Positions 42,571 through 53,657 of a stretch of DNA of 64,000 nt are shown here, piece after piece. The DNA is taken from contig DASXVX010000072.1 of assembly GCA_036504075.1 (NCBI GenBank), forward strand, positions 1 through 64,000, read 5' to 3'. Position 1 is the stretch's first letter. Each line of letters begins with the position of its first letter. The notes under the pieces are model-generated. The model made no database searches. It worked only from the letters and a program-made list of their open reading frames with translations, and was not told where the DNA came from. Origin of the DNA: DASXVX01 sp036504075. GTDB taxonomy: Bacteria; Bacillota; Sulfobacillia; Symbiobacteriales; Symbiobacteriaceae. The translations under genes were made by a program, and so were the position numbers.

Positions 42571-42992
42571 GGAGATTCCTCCTTGGATAGGGGCAGAACA
42601 CCGGTCGGGCGGCATCAAGCAAATGTCAAGATTCCGCTGGGAACCATCAAGATAAGGTCAATGTTCGAGAGAACGGCATGGGCCAGTCTCAGAGGCGCAG
42701 AAATGACAAAGAAGGCTGGCCAGACATCGCGGGAGCCGGCGCCCGTCGGTCCGGCTTTCTTCCGGTTGTGCCTGCCCAGCCTGCAACCTACTCCTACTCT
42801 ACCGGCAGCCTTTCGGTGCCGCAACTCGGTTGACGGCCCGTACAGGGCCATGAGCGCCGTTCTGGGCTGACCCAAGCAGTTCGAGAGTCCCGTTGGTCCA
42901 CCAGGCACGCTGGCGCACCACCGGGCGCAGGTTTACGGCCGGGCCCACGCGTGGCACCGCGCCTCACGACCCCATCGGGAGATGACCAGAGT
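42571..42992. other. Gene-free region upstream of the KdpDE-like operon
   Basis: About 420 bases without a supported gene. Near 42610-42665 the minus strand contains three CTTGA[CT] words that could be a regulator-binding array. Otherwise only weak secondary structure is seen. Confidence 0.4.
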
Positions 42993-43262
42993 TTGTTTAC
43001 CCAGTTAGATAGCTCGCTCTTCCGCCTGATTGACGCCCACCCCGAGTGGCTCCTGACGTTGTCTCCTGAGCAGCGCCAGCTGATGGAGCGGCGCCGGTCG
43101 GGGGCGACCCTGAATGAACTGGCCGGCGAACTGAATCTGACCAAAGCCGGCGTGCGGCTCCGACTCTATGGCAAAGGCAACGGCCTGAAGCGGAGCGGCG
43201 GCATTCTCGGTGAACTGCGACGGTTGTTCGGGCGCAAGCGCCGCGCACTCAGGGCGATGTGA
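42993..43262 (+). CDS. Small helix-turn-helix protein
   Basis: 89 residues. The middle resembles a sigma-70 region 4-like helix-turn-helix: LTLSPEQRQLMERRRSGATLNELAGELNLTKAGVRLRLYG. The tail is strongly basic (LRRLFGRKRRALR). It probably binds DNA. The start is uncertain: TTG at 42993 about 11 bases after GGGAG, or an in-frame GTG at 42951. Confidence 0.6.
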   Translation: MFTQLDSSLFRLIDAHPEWLLTLSPEQRQLMERRRSGATLNELAGELNLTKAGVRLRLYGKGNGLKRSGGILGELRRLFGRKRRALRAM

Positions 43263-43316
43263 CGCAGTGCCCGGTGTCGCGCCAGGCGGAAAATCCGGAT
43301 CAACGTGTGTGCACCA

Positions 43317-43348
43317 GAATGGCGCTCCCGTACGGCGGGGGCGCCATT
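43317..43348 (+). terminator. Hairpin after the small HTH gene
   Basis: aatggcgctcccg / cgggggcgccatt, bulged, 55 bases past the stop. Confidence 0.55.
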
Positions 43349-43424
43349 GTGCTGAGGGGGCGTATCGCCGGCTTTTCGATCCGGTAACCGGCAGGATTGG
43401 CGTTCATTGGACAGCGTCTCGGAC

Positions 43425-43453
43425 TTGTGGTCGAGGCAACTCTGCGGTACAAT
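43425..43453 (+). promoter_or_regulatory. Promoter of the following hypothetical gene
   Basis: TTGTGG (43425-43430) and TACAAT (43448-43453) spaced by 17 bases, 110 bases before the ATG at 43564. Confidence 0.6.
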
Positions 43454-43563
43454 GAGGAGGACTTGCATACGTGTGGCTCCCGAGAGCGACCTCGTGCGAA
43501 TGCACCGGGTCTTTATGTATTTTGGCGGTCATGCCCGGTTATCAGAAAGGAGGGCACACCGTT

Positions 43564-44055
43564 ATGAACACGGGTACTACGATGACGTTTCATCTGCCCG
43601 AGAACTGGACCCTGAGGAAAGTGGCGACTGCACTGGTGCGGGAGTGGCTGCCACCCTTCCGGGCCGAACCTGCCGTTAAGGCCGCCCGCTGGGTAGTTCA
43701 ATCCGTGGTGGAGGATCAGGGCAAGGGCGAAGCACCGTTGTGGGAAGCCGGCATTTCAACGAGCGAATATGAAGAGCGGTTGGATCGGGCCGACCTGTGT
43801 TGGGCAATCCGGGCCAGTGCCAGACGCGGAAAGGGCACCATCCTGGCTCGCCTTGCCATGAGCAAGGAGGAGCCGGGGAACACCTTTGAGCTGGTATGCC
43901 CCCCGGGTACGTTGCCGGAGGCGCTGTTCGACACTGAGAAGCTGGAACAGTATCTCAAGGTCGAGGGCAACGCGGGAATGGAAGAACTGTTTGCCGCGCT
44001 GCTGACCGGCAATGGATTTCAGCTTGCCGCGACCGAACGTGAGACCATTTCCTGA
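43564..44055 (+). CDS. Hypothetical protein
   Basis: 163 residues with no membrane or signal segment. Begins MNTGTTMTFHLPENWTLRK and contains WEAGISTSEYEERLDRADLC and an acidic C-terminus. No domain is recognised. The ATG at 43564 is preceded by AAAGGAGGG; an upstream GTG in frame would place its binding site before the predicted transcription start. Single-gene unit with its own promoter and terminator. Confidence 0.7.
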   Translation: MNTGTTMTFHLPENWTLRKVATALVREWLPPFRAEPAVKAARWVVQSVVEDQGKGEAPLWEAGISTSEYEERLDRADLCWAIRASARRGKGTILARLAMSKEEPGNTFELVCPPGTLPEALFDTEKLEQYLKVEGNAGMEELFAALLTGNGFQLAATERETIS

Positions 44056-44087
44056 CTGACAGGCCGGTGGGCCAGGTGCCGCACATA

Positions 44088-44121
44088 TGAAACAAGCCCA
44101 AACCGAGGTTTGGGCTTGTTT
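44088..44121. terminator. Terminator between convergent genes
   Basis: Perfect 15-bp stem aaacaagcccaaacc / ggtttgggcttgttt. Confidence 0.85.
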
Positions 44122-44218
44122 CGCCCCAGGTCACACGCCGGTGACTTGGGGCATTTTGCGTTTGCCGCAGCTCCGCGATCCTTCGGACCAGGTCATACCC
44201 GCGGTATTCGGGGTTCGG

Positions 44219-45508
44219 TCAGTCCGCCGCCAGCGCGGACGTGCCTGGCGCCCCACTGCGGGCGGGCAGCCGCATGGAGAGGTAGGCGGCCCCGAACAGC
44301 AGGACGGCGGCGATGACGAAGGGGACCAAGTACGAGCCAAAGGCGTCGAACGCCCAGCCTCCAAGGTAGGAGCCCATGGCAGCCCCGATCTGGTGGCTGA
44401 GAAAAATCAGGCCGAACAGGGTGCCCACGGACTCAGCCCCGAACAGGTCGGCCGTGATCGCCGAGGTCAACGCACTGCTCCCTGACCAGACCAACCCGCC
44501 GATGGCGCCCACGGCGTACAGTTCCCACTCCCGGCCCGCAAACAGCAGGCCGATAAAACCCAGGCCGCGCACCGCATAGATCAGGGCGAGGAAGGTTGGC
44601 CGGCCCAACCGGTCCGAGGCCGCACCGAGGGCGAGGCTGCCAAAGACGCTGACAAGGCCGATCAGGCCCACTCCGAACGCGGCTGTCATGGTGGAGAAAC
44701 CGTGGTCCTCCAACATGGGGACACCGTGGGTACCCAGGAGGTTCATACTGAACCCGCAGGTGAAGAACCCCAGCACCATCAGCCAGAAGGGCTGTGTGCC
44801 CAGGGCCCGGCGCCAGTCGGGTGGGCTTGGCCGCTTCTCTCCCGCCGCGGCCGCCGCCTGGGGGGGTTGACCACCCATCACGACAGCCCCCACAAGCACC
44901 ACGACCAGGAGCACGGCCGCGATGACCAGCATCGTGCCACGCCAGCCGATGCGGGCAATGAGAGAGGCGCTGAACGGGACCATGATGGCAATGCCGCTCA
45001 TGGCGCCCGAGGAGAGAAAGGTCATGGCCAGCCCCCGGCGCTTCACGAACCACCGGCCGATGACGGACGCCAGTGCGACATGGCTCGTGGCCGCAAACCC
45101 CAGGGAAGCCACCAGTGCGAAAGCCAGCGCAAAGACCACCGGCGATGTGGTCCGGGCCGTCACTGCGAGCGCCGTGCTGAGAAGCACACCGCCGGCCAAC
45201 AGCACCGGGCGGCCCCCGAACAGATCAGCCAGCCGCCCGGCGACCGGCATGAAAAAGCCGTAGAGCAACATTGAGAAGGCTACCACGGCCGAGAACTGCG
45301 TGTGGGTCATACGGAAGGATGCCATCATTGAAGCCATAAAGGGTCCCGTGGCAAACCGAGTCCCCGACGCGAGCAGGCTGACCACAAAGCCAACCCCTAC
45401 GATGTGCCAGGCATGGTCGATGCGAGCAGTTCTGGCGAAGAATACGATGACCGCCTCCCATTTCGGGGCACTCCGCAACCCATGCGTTGATTGTACCAGA
45501 AGATTCAT
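44219..45508 (-). CDS. Major facilitator superfamily transporter
   Basis: 429 residues with twelve membrane helices and a central loop of about 30 residues rich in Ala/Pro. The conserved loop after helix 2 is GRLADLFGGRPVLLAGG, matched by GAASDRLGRPTF in the second half. It resembles the oxalate/formate antiporter-like or monocarboxylate-type group; substrate unknown. The start is uncertain: the first ATG has only a weak binding site, and GGGAGG lies 50 bases inside the frame. Confidence 0.85.
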   Translation of the reverse strand: MNLLVQSTHGLRSAPKWEAVIVFFARTARIDHAWHIVGVGFVVSLLASGTRFATGPFMASMMASFRMTHTQFSAVVAFSMLLYGFFMPVAGRLADLFGGRPVLLAGGVLLSTALAVTARTTSPVVFALAFALVASLGFAATSHVALASVIGRWFVKRRGLAMTFLSSGAMSGIAIMVPFSASLIARIGWRGTMLVIAAVLLVVVLVGAVVMGGQPPQAAAAAGEKRPSPPDWRRALGTQPFWLMVLGFFTCGFSMNLLGTHGVPMLEDHGFSTMTAAFGVGLIGLVSVFGSLALGAASDRLGRPTFLALIYAVRGLGFIGLLFAGREWELYAVGAIGGLVWSGSSALTSAITADLFGAESVGTLFGLIFLSHQIGAAMGSYLGGWAFDAFGSYLVPFVIAAVLLFGAAYLSMRLPARSGAPGTSALAAD

Positions 45509-46107
45509 CTGTTTCGGCTACGAGATTTTACGTCTCCTCACCGAGCTCCAGCATGCTGACGCAGCCAGGCGATCCTGGGTGCACGGTTCGCCGGGCTGTC
45601 GAGGCGGCGACAAGTTTTCGAGATCGTTTTCTTTCGTTCAAAGCCGTTCAAGAGCGTTGGAAGCCTTCGTTTTGCTACCAAACCCAGCGTTTTGTCTCCC
45701 ACGCCTGACTTTCGCTTCACATGCCTATCACCCGCAACCGCCCCCTTCCAAGCACTGCAAAAGCCCGCCGGCGTTATTCCGGCGGGTTTTCCTTCCCCGT
45801 GTGTGCGGGCCATTTTCCAGTCGCTGCGGTCTTTTTTCGCGAGTTTTTACGATCGTTCGATATCGTTGGGAATCGTTCGAAGCTCCTGGCCAATCGTTCA
45901 CAGCCGTTGGGTCGCCTTCGACGGTTTTTTCCATTCTATGAAAGCCGCCGATTGGCTCCGAAAGCGTCCAGACTCGGGTGCTCATCTCCCCAGTTTTCTG
46001 GCGGCAGGCCTTTCTCGACTCCGTCCGGTCCAGTTCGGCAAGGAAAACCGCCCGGATCGACCCCATCGGCAAAAGGTGCCGACCACCCCGATCGGGAACT
46101 CCCGTCC
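45509..46107. other. Gene-free region with 10-bp-periodic TCGTT arrays
   Basis: About 600 bases, lower in GC than its surroundings. Two arrays of degenerate 10-bp units with a central tcgtt or ccgtt word lie at 45621-45670 and 45851-45930, on either side of a terminator-like hairpin at 45760-45796 (aaaagcccgccgg / ccggcgggtttt). No coding gene is supported. Confidence 0.65.
45760..45796. terminator. Hairpin between the two periodic arrays
   Basis: aaaagcccgccgg / ccggcgggtttt, with A- and T-runs on both sides, so bidirectional. Confidence 0.75.
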
Positions 46108-46923
46108 TTATGCTTTAAGCTGTTTAAAGACCAGATCGGAATGGCCGATCCACTCACGGGAGTAGGTGTCATAGGACGCTAACACCAGATCCATTGTTAC
46201 TGGATCGGTTCGCTGCGGGTTGCCCATTGGCGTGAGAATCTCCATGCTGGAGAAGCGCCCTGCAATCCTTTCGACGTCCTCTTTCTGGGTACCATTTCGG
46301 TACAGATGGTAAGGCGAGTACTCCACTACCACAGTCGAATTTGCGTGCAATAGCGGAAGGCAGGCTTCGAGAATGGCGAAATCGGCTCCCTGCGTATCGA
46401 TTTTCACCAGATCGAATTGGGATGCGGTATGATCGCCCCCCATTCGCCTGAAAAAATCGGTGGGGTTGACCATTTGAACCGGCACAGGCAGCGGCCGGAA
46501 TCGAGGAGCGTCCATATCGGTTTGCATCGGCGGGGAACTGCGGTGGTCACCGTGATTGACCCCATTTCTATACAGCTGAATCAATCTTTCCTCTTGGCCA
46601 AGCGCGAAGTTGAACGTATACACCCTCGGCACCTGGTTTAAGGCGATGTTGAGATTCAACAAGGAAAAGTTGAGCGGATCCGGCTCAAAACAGTAAATCG
46701 TGGCTGTTGGCTCTACCTTGGCGAGAAACAAGGCGGTTGATCCGATGTTGGCGCCGGCGTCGAGCACCCGGCTCCCGGGCTCAATGACCCGACTCAAGAA
46801 GTCCAGTACCTCGCTGGACACCCTTCCGCTCCTGAGCAGCCCCCCAACGACGGCGTTCTCATGATGAAGCATGGTCAGGGGTACCCCGTTCAGAACAACG
46901 CTGGTCTGCGTGAAGGGAAACAT
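46108..46923 (-). CDS. FkbM family methyltransferase
   Basis: 271 residues. SAM-binding motif I is VLDAGANIGSTALFLA, followed by YCFEPDPLNFSLL; FDLVKIDTQGADFAIL is the FkbM signature strand. Such enzymes O-methylate sugars, polyketides or other small molecules. No biosynthetic partners are adjacent. Base composition is less GC-rich than neighbouring genes, consistent with recent acquisition. No ribosome binding site of the usual strength is seen. Confidence 0.88.
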   Translation of the reverse strand: MFPFTQTSVVLNGVPLTMLHHENAVVGGLLRSGRVSSEVLDFLSRVIEPGSRVLDAGANIGSTALFLAKVEPTATIYCFEPDPLNFSLLNLNIALNQVPRVYTFNFALGQEERLIQLYRNGVNHGDHRSSPPMQTDMDAPRFRPLPVPVQMVNPTDFFRRMGGDHTASQFDLVKIDTQGADFAILEACLPLLHANSTVVVEYSPYHLYRNGTQKEDVERIAGRFSSMEILTPMGNPQRTDPVTMDLVLASYDTYSREWIGHSDLVFKQLKA

Positions 46924-47164
46924 CCGTCATCCGCTCCTTACGGTTTTCTGGTCAGCCCAGCATCTGTCTCAAATTTAACTTATGAGGTATCGTCGCGGGG
47001 GCCCCCTGCCCGGCGACCGCTGCGACGGATCCCGCGGCGGTAAAATGCACTCGCAATGATCCGGCAATGGGAAAGCGCCTTGGCCGGACGCAATGTCGGT
47101 CCGAATGCACCTGCTCAGATCAGGAGACGCTTTATGAGCGATAACTCATTTGGGGGATCCTCTG

Positions 47165-47633
47165 ATGATCTATGTGTTGCTCGGGGCCATCGGCTTGCTC
47201 CTGGCGGGTCTGATGGAGCTATCCCACTACCGGACAGGACTCCTGCCGGGGCTGATCCCGGATACCGTGCTGGGAGTTTTTCTGGCAGAGCTGGGGTTCG
47301 TGGCTGGGTGGGCCGTCTGGGTTGTTTACCGCTTCCCTTTGTGGGCAGGCACGGCTGTGGGTTACCACTTTGGTGGTGGTATTGGAATTCCTCTCCCGCA
47401 GGTGGGGTATCATGGAAGGGCACGGTTGGAGGCTCTGGCACACCGCGGTCACCTTCCCACCCTATGTCCTGTTGCTCTACTGGTTCCGGGCAGTGGCCGA
47501 GCGAAACGGAGTGGCCGACGGATGGGTTAGAGCCGCTGCTGCCCACGTTGCCAGGAACCAGACACTTGGGGCCATGCTAACGATCGGGCTGCCAGTGCCT
47601 GCCACTGGTGTCACGTCGGTAGAATGCACCTAA
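47165..47633 (+). pseudogene. Frameshifted small integral membrane protein
   Basis: ATG at 47165 behind GGGGGA. The first frame gives three membrane helices (IYVLLGAIGLLLAG; TVLGVFLAELGFVAGWAVW). Around 47335-47350 the hydrophobic reading passes to the next frame, giving LWVTTLVVVLEFL and TFPPYVLLLYWFRAVAE, and ending VTSVECT at 47633. One base change would join both. The overall shape, about 155 residues with five helices and basic loops, resembles CBO0543-like small membrane proteins. Two overlapping genes (second ATG at 47412) is the alternative. Confidence 0.5.
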
Positions 47634-47807
47634 GATTTGGGTCGAATAGCGTGTCCCTCTGCTCCGTCCCCCAAGTCGCCCCCTCCGCACAAGAACGAGA
47701 CGCCTCGGTGAAACGTTCACACATGGTAGGGCCCCTGGCATACAATGCCAAGGTTCCCAGGTCGGGAACCTGGGGCCGCACCAAGTGGCGAATGCGGAGG
47801 GACAAGA

Positions 47808-48434
47808 ATGAAGCGTAATCGCCGCCCTAAGTCCCTTGTCTTCCCCCCTGATTCCACGCCCTTTGGACGAACCTACGCCGAATGGTCGGCCAAATGGTGG
47901 CAGCGGGTCTTCTTGATTCCCGTGGACGAAAACCCCGTTCTGGACCCCACCGGCGAGGAATGTGAGAAAGGAGAAGCCGGGCCTGTGTTTTTTCTCTTCG
48001 GCACGTTCGGTGGTTCAGCGAACCGAACGTGCGAGGTGAAGAAGGACAAGGCAATCTTCTTTCCGATTATTAACGGCGAGTGTGATACAACGCCGCCCCC
48101 GGTCCCCGAAAACTTGCTCATCAGTTGCGCCGTGAACCTTAACGACGGCGTTGATACGAGCTCCCTCGTAGCCACGCTAGACGGAAATCCCGTAGCCGAC
48201 GACCTGGCTCTGTTTCGAGCGACTTCTTCTGTCTTCCGGTTCAGGCTCCCTAAAAACAATATCTTCCAGGCATTTGGCGTGGAAGTCCCTCCGGGCCAGT
48301 ATCACGCCGCATCGGACGGTTATTGGGTCATGCTGAGACCCCTGCCGGAGGGCGAGCACGTTCTCCACTTCCGCGGGGAAAACTCCGCCACAGGTTTCGT
48401 CACAGACGTGACGTATCACCTGATTGTGGACTAG
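47808..48434 (+). CDS. Conserved hypothetical protein with YAEWSAKWWQ motif
   Basis: 208 residues. The N-terminal motif TYAEWSAKWWQ and a later GQYHAASDGYWVMLRPL mark a widespread family of usually secreted proteins of unknown function. Here the start (ATG at 47808, behind GGAGGGAC) gives no signal peptide, only a basic MKRNRRPK. Cysteines at CEKGEAG, RTCEV, GECD and ISCAV could pair as disulfides. It is followed by a clear terminator. Confidence 0.65.
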   Translation: MKRNRRPKSLVFPPDSTPFGRTYAEWSAKWWQRVFLIPVDENPVLDPTGEECEKGEAGPVFFLFGTFGGSANRTCEVKKDKAIFFPIINGECDTTPPPVPENLLISCAVNLNDGVDTSSLVATLDGNPVADDLALFRATSSVFRFRLPKNNIFQAFGVEVPPGQYHAASDGYWVMLRPLPEGEHVLHFRGENSATGFVTDVTYHLIVD

Positions 48435-48449
48435 CCTGCGCCCTTGGTC

Positions 48450-48480
48450 TGCAGAGCCACCCTTTCGGGTGGCTTTGCAG
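48450..48480 (+). terminator. Terminator
   Basis: ctgcagagccaccc / gggtggctttgcag with loop tttc. Confidence 0.8.
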
Positions 48481-48571
48481 ATGGTTAGGATCGCCTCGAC
48501 GCCCGTACACCGAAGACCAAACTCGTCAATACACTTGGAAATGATTCCTTTGTGCAGAGGAGTGTGAACGA

Positions 48572-50617
<2,046 letters not shown>

Positions 50618-50626
50618 TTCCGCCCT

Positions 50627-50656
50627 GCCTGCAGGCTCATCCCTGCAGGCATTTTT
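50627..50656 (+). terminator. Terminator of the YyaL-like gene
   Basis: Perfect stem gcctgcagg / cctgcaggc followed by ATTTTT. Confidence 0.9.
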
Positions 50657-50717
50657 CTGTAGACTCCGATCCACATTCTCAGATAGACTGTTCTTACCAG
50701 AAATTTAGCAGACCAGC

Positions 50718-51659
50718 ATGAACCCCAGTGGGAGGGAGCCGCGTGTACGCCGCCAGAAAAATCTTCTCCAGTTTGCTGGTCCTGCCCTGACTGGTCAGTT
50801 GACCAGCGCTGCCATCCGGGACGTTGAGCCGAACGTAGTGACGGCGGCGGACGTGCAGTTCTTCGTCGATCAGGTTCTGCCGTCCGCCCAGGTGCAGGCG
50901 GTGGTGGAAACGGTGATCGACGGGCTGCAGCGCTGGTTCGTGAGCGATGCCCCCCGCCCGGAGATCGTGCTCGATCTCGCCTTCATGCGCAGCGCCTTGC
51001 CCGGCGCCGTTCACGCGGCGATGGCCGCCAAAGTGGCGAGCCTGCCGGCCTGTACGCCGGCCCAGAGCCAGGCTCTGTTGCAGGACACCGATGGTGAACC
51101 ACTCTCCTGCAAGCCGCCCGACTCGGTCTTGCAGGCACTGACCGACCGGATGCTGCCGCCCGATGACCTCGCCCGCCTGCCAGATCAAGCTGCCATCGCT
51201 GCCATGGCGGAGGGGACCGGAGGGCCGGCCGGCTGGGAACAGGCCAACGCACGGCGCTCGCAAGCCCGGTTCTACCTGTCCCTGCTTCCCTGGGGCTGGG
51301 GGGTAATCGGCGTCCTCCTGCTGCTTCTGGCCTTACTCAACCGCGACCGCCGGTACACCCCGTTCGGCTGGATCGCAGCCGCCCTGCTCCTGGGCGGGGG
51401 GGTGCCGCTCCTGGCCGCCCTGACGTGCGCCCGCCTCCTCCCGTACTTCGTAAGCTCCATGACCGACGGCGGCCCTAACACCGGCCTGGTGCAGATTGTA
51501 CTGGGCACATTGCTGCAGTGGATTGCCGCAACACTCCGGAACATCTCCCTGCTGGTGACGCTGGCCGGCCTGGGCAGCCTGATCGCCGCGGTGTCCGGGG
51601 TGATCACAAACACCCCACCGGGCGTCCAGCCCGACCTCTCCGCCGGCCCCACCGCCTGA
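50718..51659 (+). CDS. Hypothetical membrane protein, N-terminus probably frameshifted
   Basis: The main frame runs to 51659 and gives an extracellular domain (VTAADVQFFVDQVLP onward) and three C-terminal membrane helices (GVIGVLLLLLALL; AALLLGGGVPLLAAL; NISLLVTLAGLGSLIAAV). Its only upstream ATG (50718) has no binding site. By contrast GTG at 50743, behind GGGAGGGAG, opens another frame encoding a signal-like start YAARKIFSSLLVLP that meets the main frame if one base is added near 50787. So the natural gene probably starts at 50743 and carries a one-base deletion here. Function unknown. Confidence 0.6.
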   Translation: MNPSGREPRVRRQKNLLQFAGPALTGQLTSAAIRDVEPNVVTAADVQFFVDQVLPSAQVQAVVETVIDGLQRWFVSDAPRPEIVLDLAFMRSALPGAVHAAMAAKVASLPACTPAQSQALLQDTDGEPLSCKPPDSVLQALTDRMLPPDDLARLPDQAAIAAMAEGTGGPAGWEQANARRSQARFYLSLLPWGWGVIGVLLLLLALLNRDRRYTPFGWIAAALLLGGGVPLLAALTCARLLPYFVSSMTDGGPNTGLVQIVLGTLLQWIAATLRNISLLVTLAGLGSLIAAVSGVITNTPPGVQPDLSAGPTA

Positions 51660-51698
51660 CGCCCTGGCCCCCAGACCCCCCAGACCCACGGACGCGAC

Positions 51699-51732
51699 AA
51701 AGCCGCCTGCCTGGCCTGCGCCAGCGGCGGCT
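51699..51732. terminator. Terminator between convergent genes
   Basis: aagccgcc / ggcggctt flanking a GC-rich loop, then CGCTTTTTT on the plus strand. Confidence 0.75.
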
Positions 51733-51763
51733 TCGCTTTTTTCCAGCAGCTAAACCGGAGCGG

Positions 51764-52645
51764 CTAAACCAGACGCAAGTCCGTCCGGACCCGCTGGTCA
51801 ATCCACTCGGCGATTTCCCGAGCGATGTCCGGCATTTCCGGTTCGACGACCAGGTTATGGCAGAGTCCGTCCAGCAGCCGGAACCGCTTATCGGGATGCG
51901 AAATGCGGTCGTAGACCCGCCGGTTCTCCTCCGGGCTAATCAGGAAATCGTCGCCCGCCTGCAAAATCAGCACTGGCACCCGCAGTTGGCGAATCTCCCG
52001 CATGGCCTTGTGGATCGAGCGGACCGCCTCCACAAAAAAGCGGGCCGTAAAGCTGTTCACGTAGTGCTCGTCTTCCCCGGCGCGGGCCAGGTGCACCTGG
52101 TTCCTGGTGGTGACGACGCTGCCCATCACCGGAATGTAGCGCAGCGGCGTAAGAATAGAGAAGAGCACCGTTTTCAGCACCACCCGCCACGGCGGCGGCG
52201 TCCGTAGCTTGAATCCCGGTGAAAGCGCAATCGCCCCTGCCACGGATTTACCGGCCCGGTAGGCGGAGCGAAGCGCCAGGTGCCCACCCATGGAGAGCCC
52301 CAGGAGAAAAGCCGGCTTGCCGGGGTTCTGGCGCCTGGCGTGGGCCAGCATGGTCATCACGTCGTCAATAAAGGTCTCGTAGGACTTGATGTCACCCCGC
52401 CGTTCTTGCGAGAGGCCGAAGCCCCGGTGATCATGTGCGTATACGTTATAGCCCAGTTCGTGCAGGAGATCGCCCATGGCCGTGAACGGGCCGCTGTGAT
52501 CGCCCTGCCCGTGCAGGTAGATCACGACCCCATTGGCCGCGGGCCGCCACCACTCCCGGTACGGAATGACCACGCCATCCGCCGCCGTCAGTTCGCCTTG
52601 CCGGTGGCCGCCGTCCTTTCCACTCACCCACAGCATTGCCTCCAC
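51764..52645 (-). CDS. Alpha/beta hydrolase, monoacylglycerol lipase-like
   Basis: 293 residues. HGQGDHSGPFTAMGDLL, the HDHRGFGLSQERRGD loop and nucleophile elbow LLGLSMGGH are typical of the serine aminopeptidase S33/monoglyceride lipase group. The acid lies in AGDDFLISPE and the histidine in LCHNLVVEPE. Probably hydrolyses lipid esters or lysophospholipids in the cytoplasm or at the membrane face. Monocistronic. The start GTG has no strong binding site; an ATG three codons in is possible. Confidence 0.85.
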   Translation of the reverse strand: MEAMLWVSGKDGGHRQGELTAADGVVIPYREWWRPAANGVVIYLHGQGDHSGPFTAMGDLLHELGYNVYAHDHRGFGLSQERRGDIKSYETFIDDVMTMLAHARRQNPGKPAFLLGLSMGGHLALRSAYRAGKSVAGAIALSPGFKLRTPPPWRVVLKTVLFSILTPLRYIPVMGSVVTTRNQVHLARAGEDEHYVNSFTARFFVEAVRSIHKAMREIRQLRVPVLILQAGDDFLISPEENRRVYDRISHPDKRFRLLDGLCHNLVVEPEMPDIAREIAEWIDQRVRTDLRLV

Positions 52646-52745
52646 CTCGCTCTTGCTTTAGGTTTTCTCCTGCTGGTGGGCGATCATTCCTTGTAGTCTA
52701 CGCTCCCCCACGTTTTCGGTCCCGAACGACCGCCATCAGACAGAA

Positions 52746-52768
52746 GAAGCAGGGCTAACGCCCTGCTT
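52746..52768 (-). terminator. Terminator downstream of the small membrane protein gene
   Basis: aagcaggg / ccctgctt with a seven-base loop, on the 3' side of the minus-strand housekeeping block. Confidence 0.65.
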
Positions 52769-52813
52769 CCCGGTTTGCCCTATGCTTAGTATATCATCCA
52801 CAACTGGCAAAAT

Positions 52814-53041
52814 CTAGTGAAATAGTAATCGAAAGAGCAAATAAACTGCCAACAGGACGGCGATCATGGCGCCGAGGATCGGCAGCAACACCTGGTAAGC
52901 GGCAATAATCAGCGCAACGACGTCTCTCCAGCCGAGCCGCGGCATGTCGTCGCCTTCGTCGTCGCCCCGCTCATCGGTTTCCCGGTTTCTCAGCGCCCGA
53001 CGGCGGGCCAGTTCATCGTCATGGGGCGAGCGTTCCGGCAT
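52814..53041 (-). CDS. Small single-pass membrane protein
   Basis: 75 residues. A charged N-terminal half (DDELARRRALRNRETDERGDDEGDD) precedes one long hydrophobic segment (VVALIIAAYQVLLPILGAMIAVLLAVYLLF). Family not recognised. ATG behind AAGGGGA, overlapping the end of the lytic transglycosylase gene by 23 bases, so translationally coupled to it. It may anchor or assist that enzyme. Confidence 0.6.
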   Translation of the reverse strand: MPERSPHDDELARRRALRNRETDERGDDEGDDMPRLGWRDVVALIIAAYQVLLPILGAMIAVLLAVYLLFRLLFH

Positions 53042-53627
53042 GCGATATCCCCTTCCCCAGCGGCGAATTGGCACCGTACAGAACCCGGTACCGATCCTGG
53101 TCCCTGAGTACCTTGCCCACGTACAGCCGCGTCTCTTTGAACGGAATCTGCTCCAGCGTATGGTTCTCGCCGGTCCACTGCCGCTCGTTGAGCCACTGCC
53201 GCACGTTGGTGCGTCCGCCGTTGTATGCGGCCAGGGCCAGCACCGTGTCGCCGCCGAATTCCGTTTGCAGTTCGGACAGGTACCAGGTGCCGACCCGGAT
53301 GTTGTAGTCCGGGTCGTATAGCATCTGGGGATTATAGGGCAGCCCCATCTGCCGGGCGATCCACTCGCCGGTCTCCGGCATGATCTGCATGAGGCCCCGT
53401 GCGCCCTGCACGGACGTTGCGCCGGGCTTAAAGCCGGACTCCACCCGGATGATCGCCCAGACTAAATTGCGGTCCACGTGGTACTCCGCCGAGCGCGCCA
53501 CGACTTGTGCCTGGTACTCGAGCGGATATAGCCGCAGAATCAGCCACCTGCCGCCAAAGAGGATGACGCCGGTCAGTCCGGCCAGCAGCGCCACCCGCGC
53601 AGCCAGGGGCCAGCGACGATGCCGCAC
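53019..53627 (-). CDS. Membrane-anchored lytic transglycosylase (SLT domain)
   Basis: 202 residues. N-terminal membrane anchor (VALLAGLTGVILFGG) and a C-terminal soluble lytic transglycosylase domain. Catalytic glutamate in IIRVESGF, followed by GARGLMQIMPETG and ALAAYNGG. It cleaves the glycan strands of peptidoglycan, giving anhydromuramyl ends. GTG start. In many Firmicutes this gene (yjbJ/yqgT-like) directly follows coaE, as here. Confidence 0.9.
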   Translation of the reverse strand: MRHRRWPLAARVALLAGLTGVILFGGRWLILRLYPLEYQAQVVARSAEYHVDRNLVWAIIRVESGFKPGATSVQGARGLMQIMPETGEWIARQMGLPYNPQMLYDPDYNIRVGTWYLSELQTEFGGDTVLALAAYNGGRTNVRQWLNERQWTGENHTLEQIPFKETRLYVGKVLRDQDRYRVLYGANSPLGKGISHAGTLAP

Positions 53628-53657
53628 AGCCTCTTCTCCTTTGCTTCAGGTACACGC

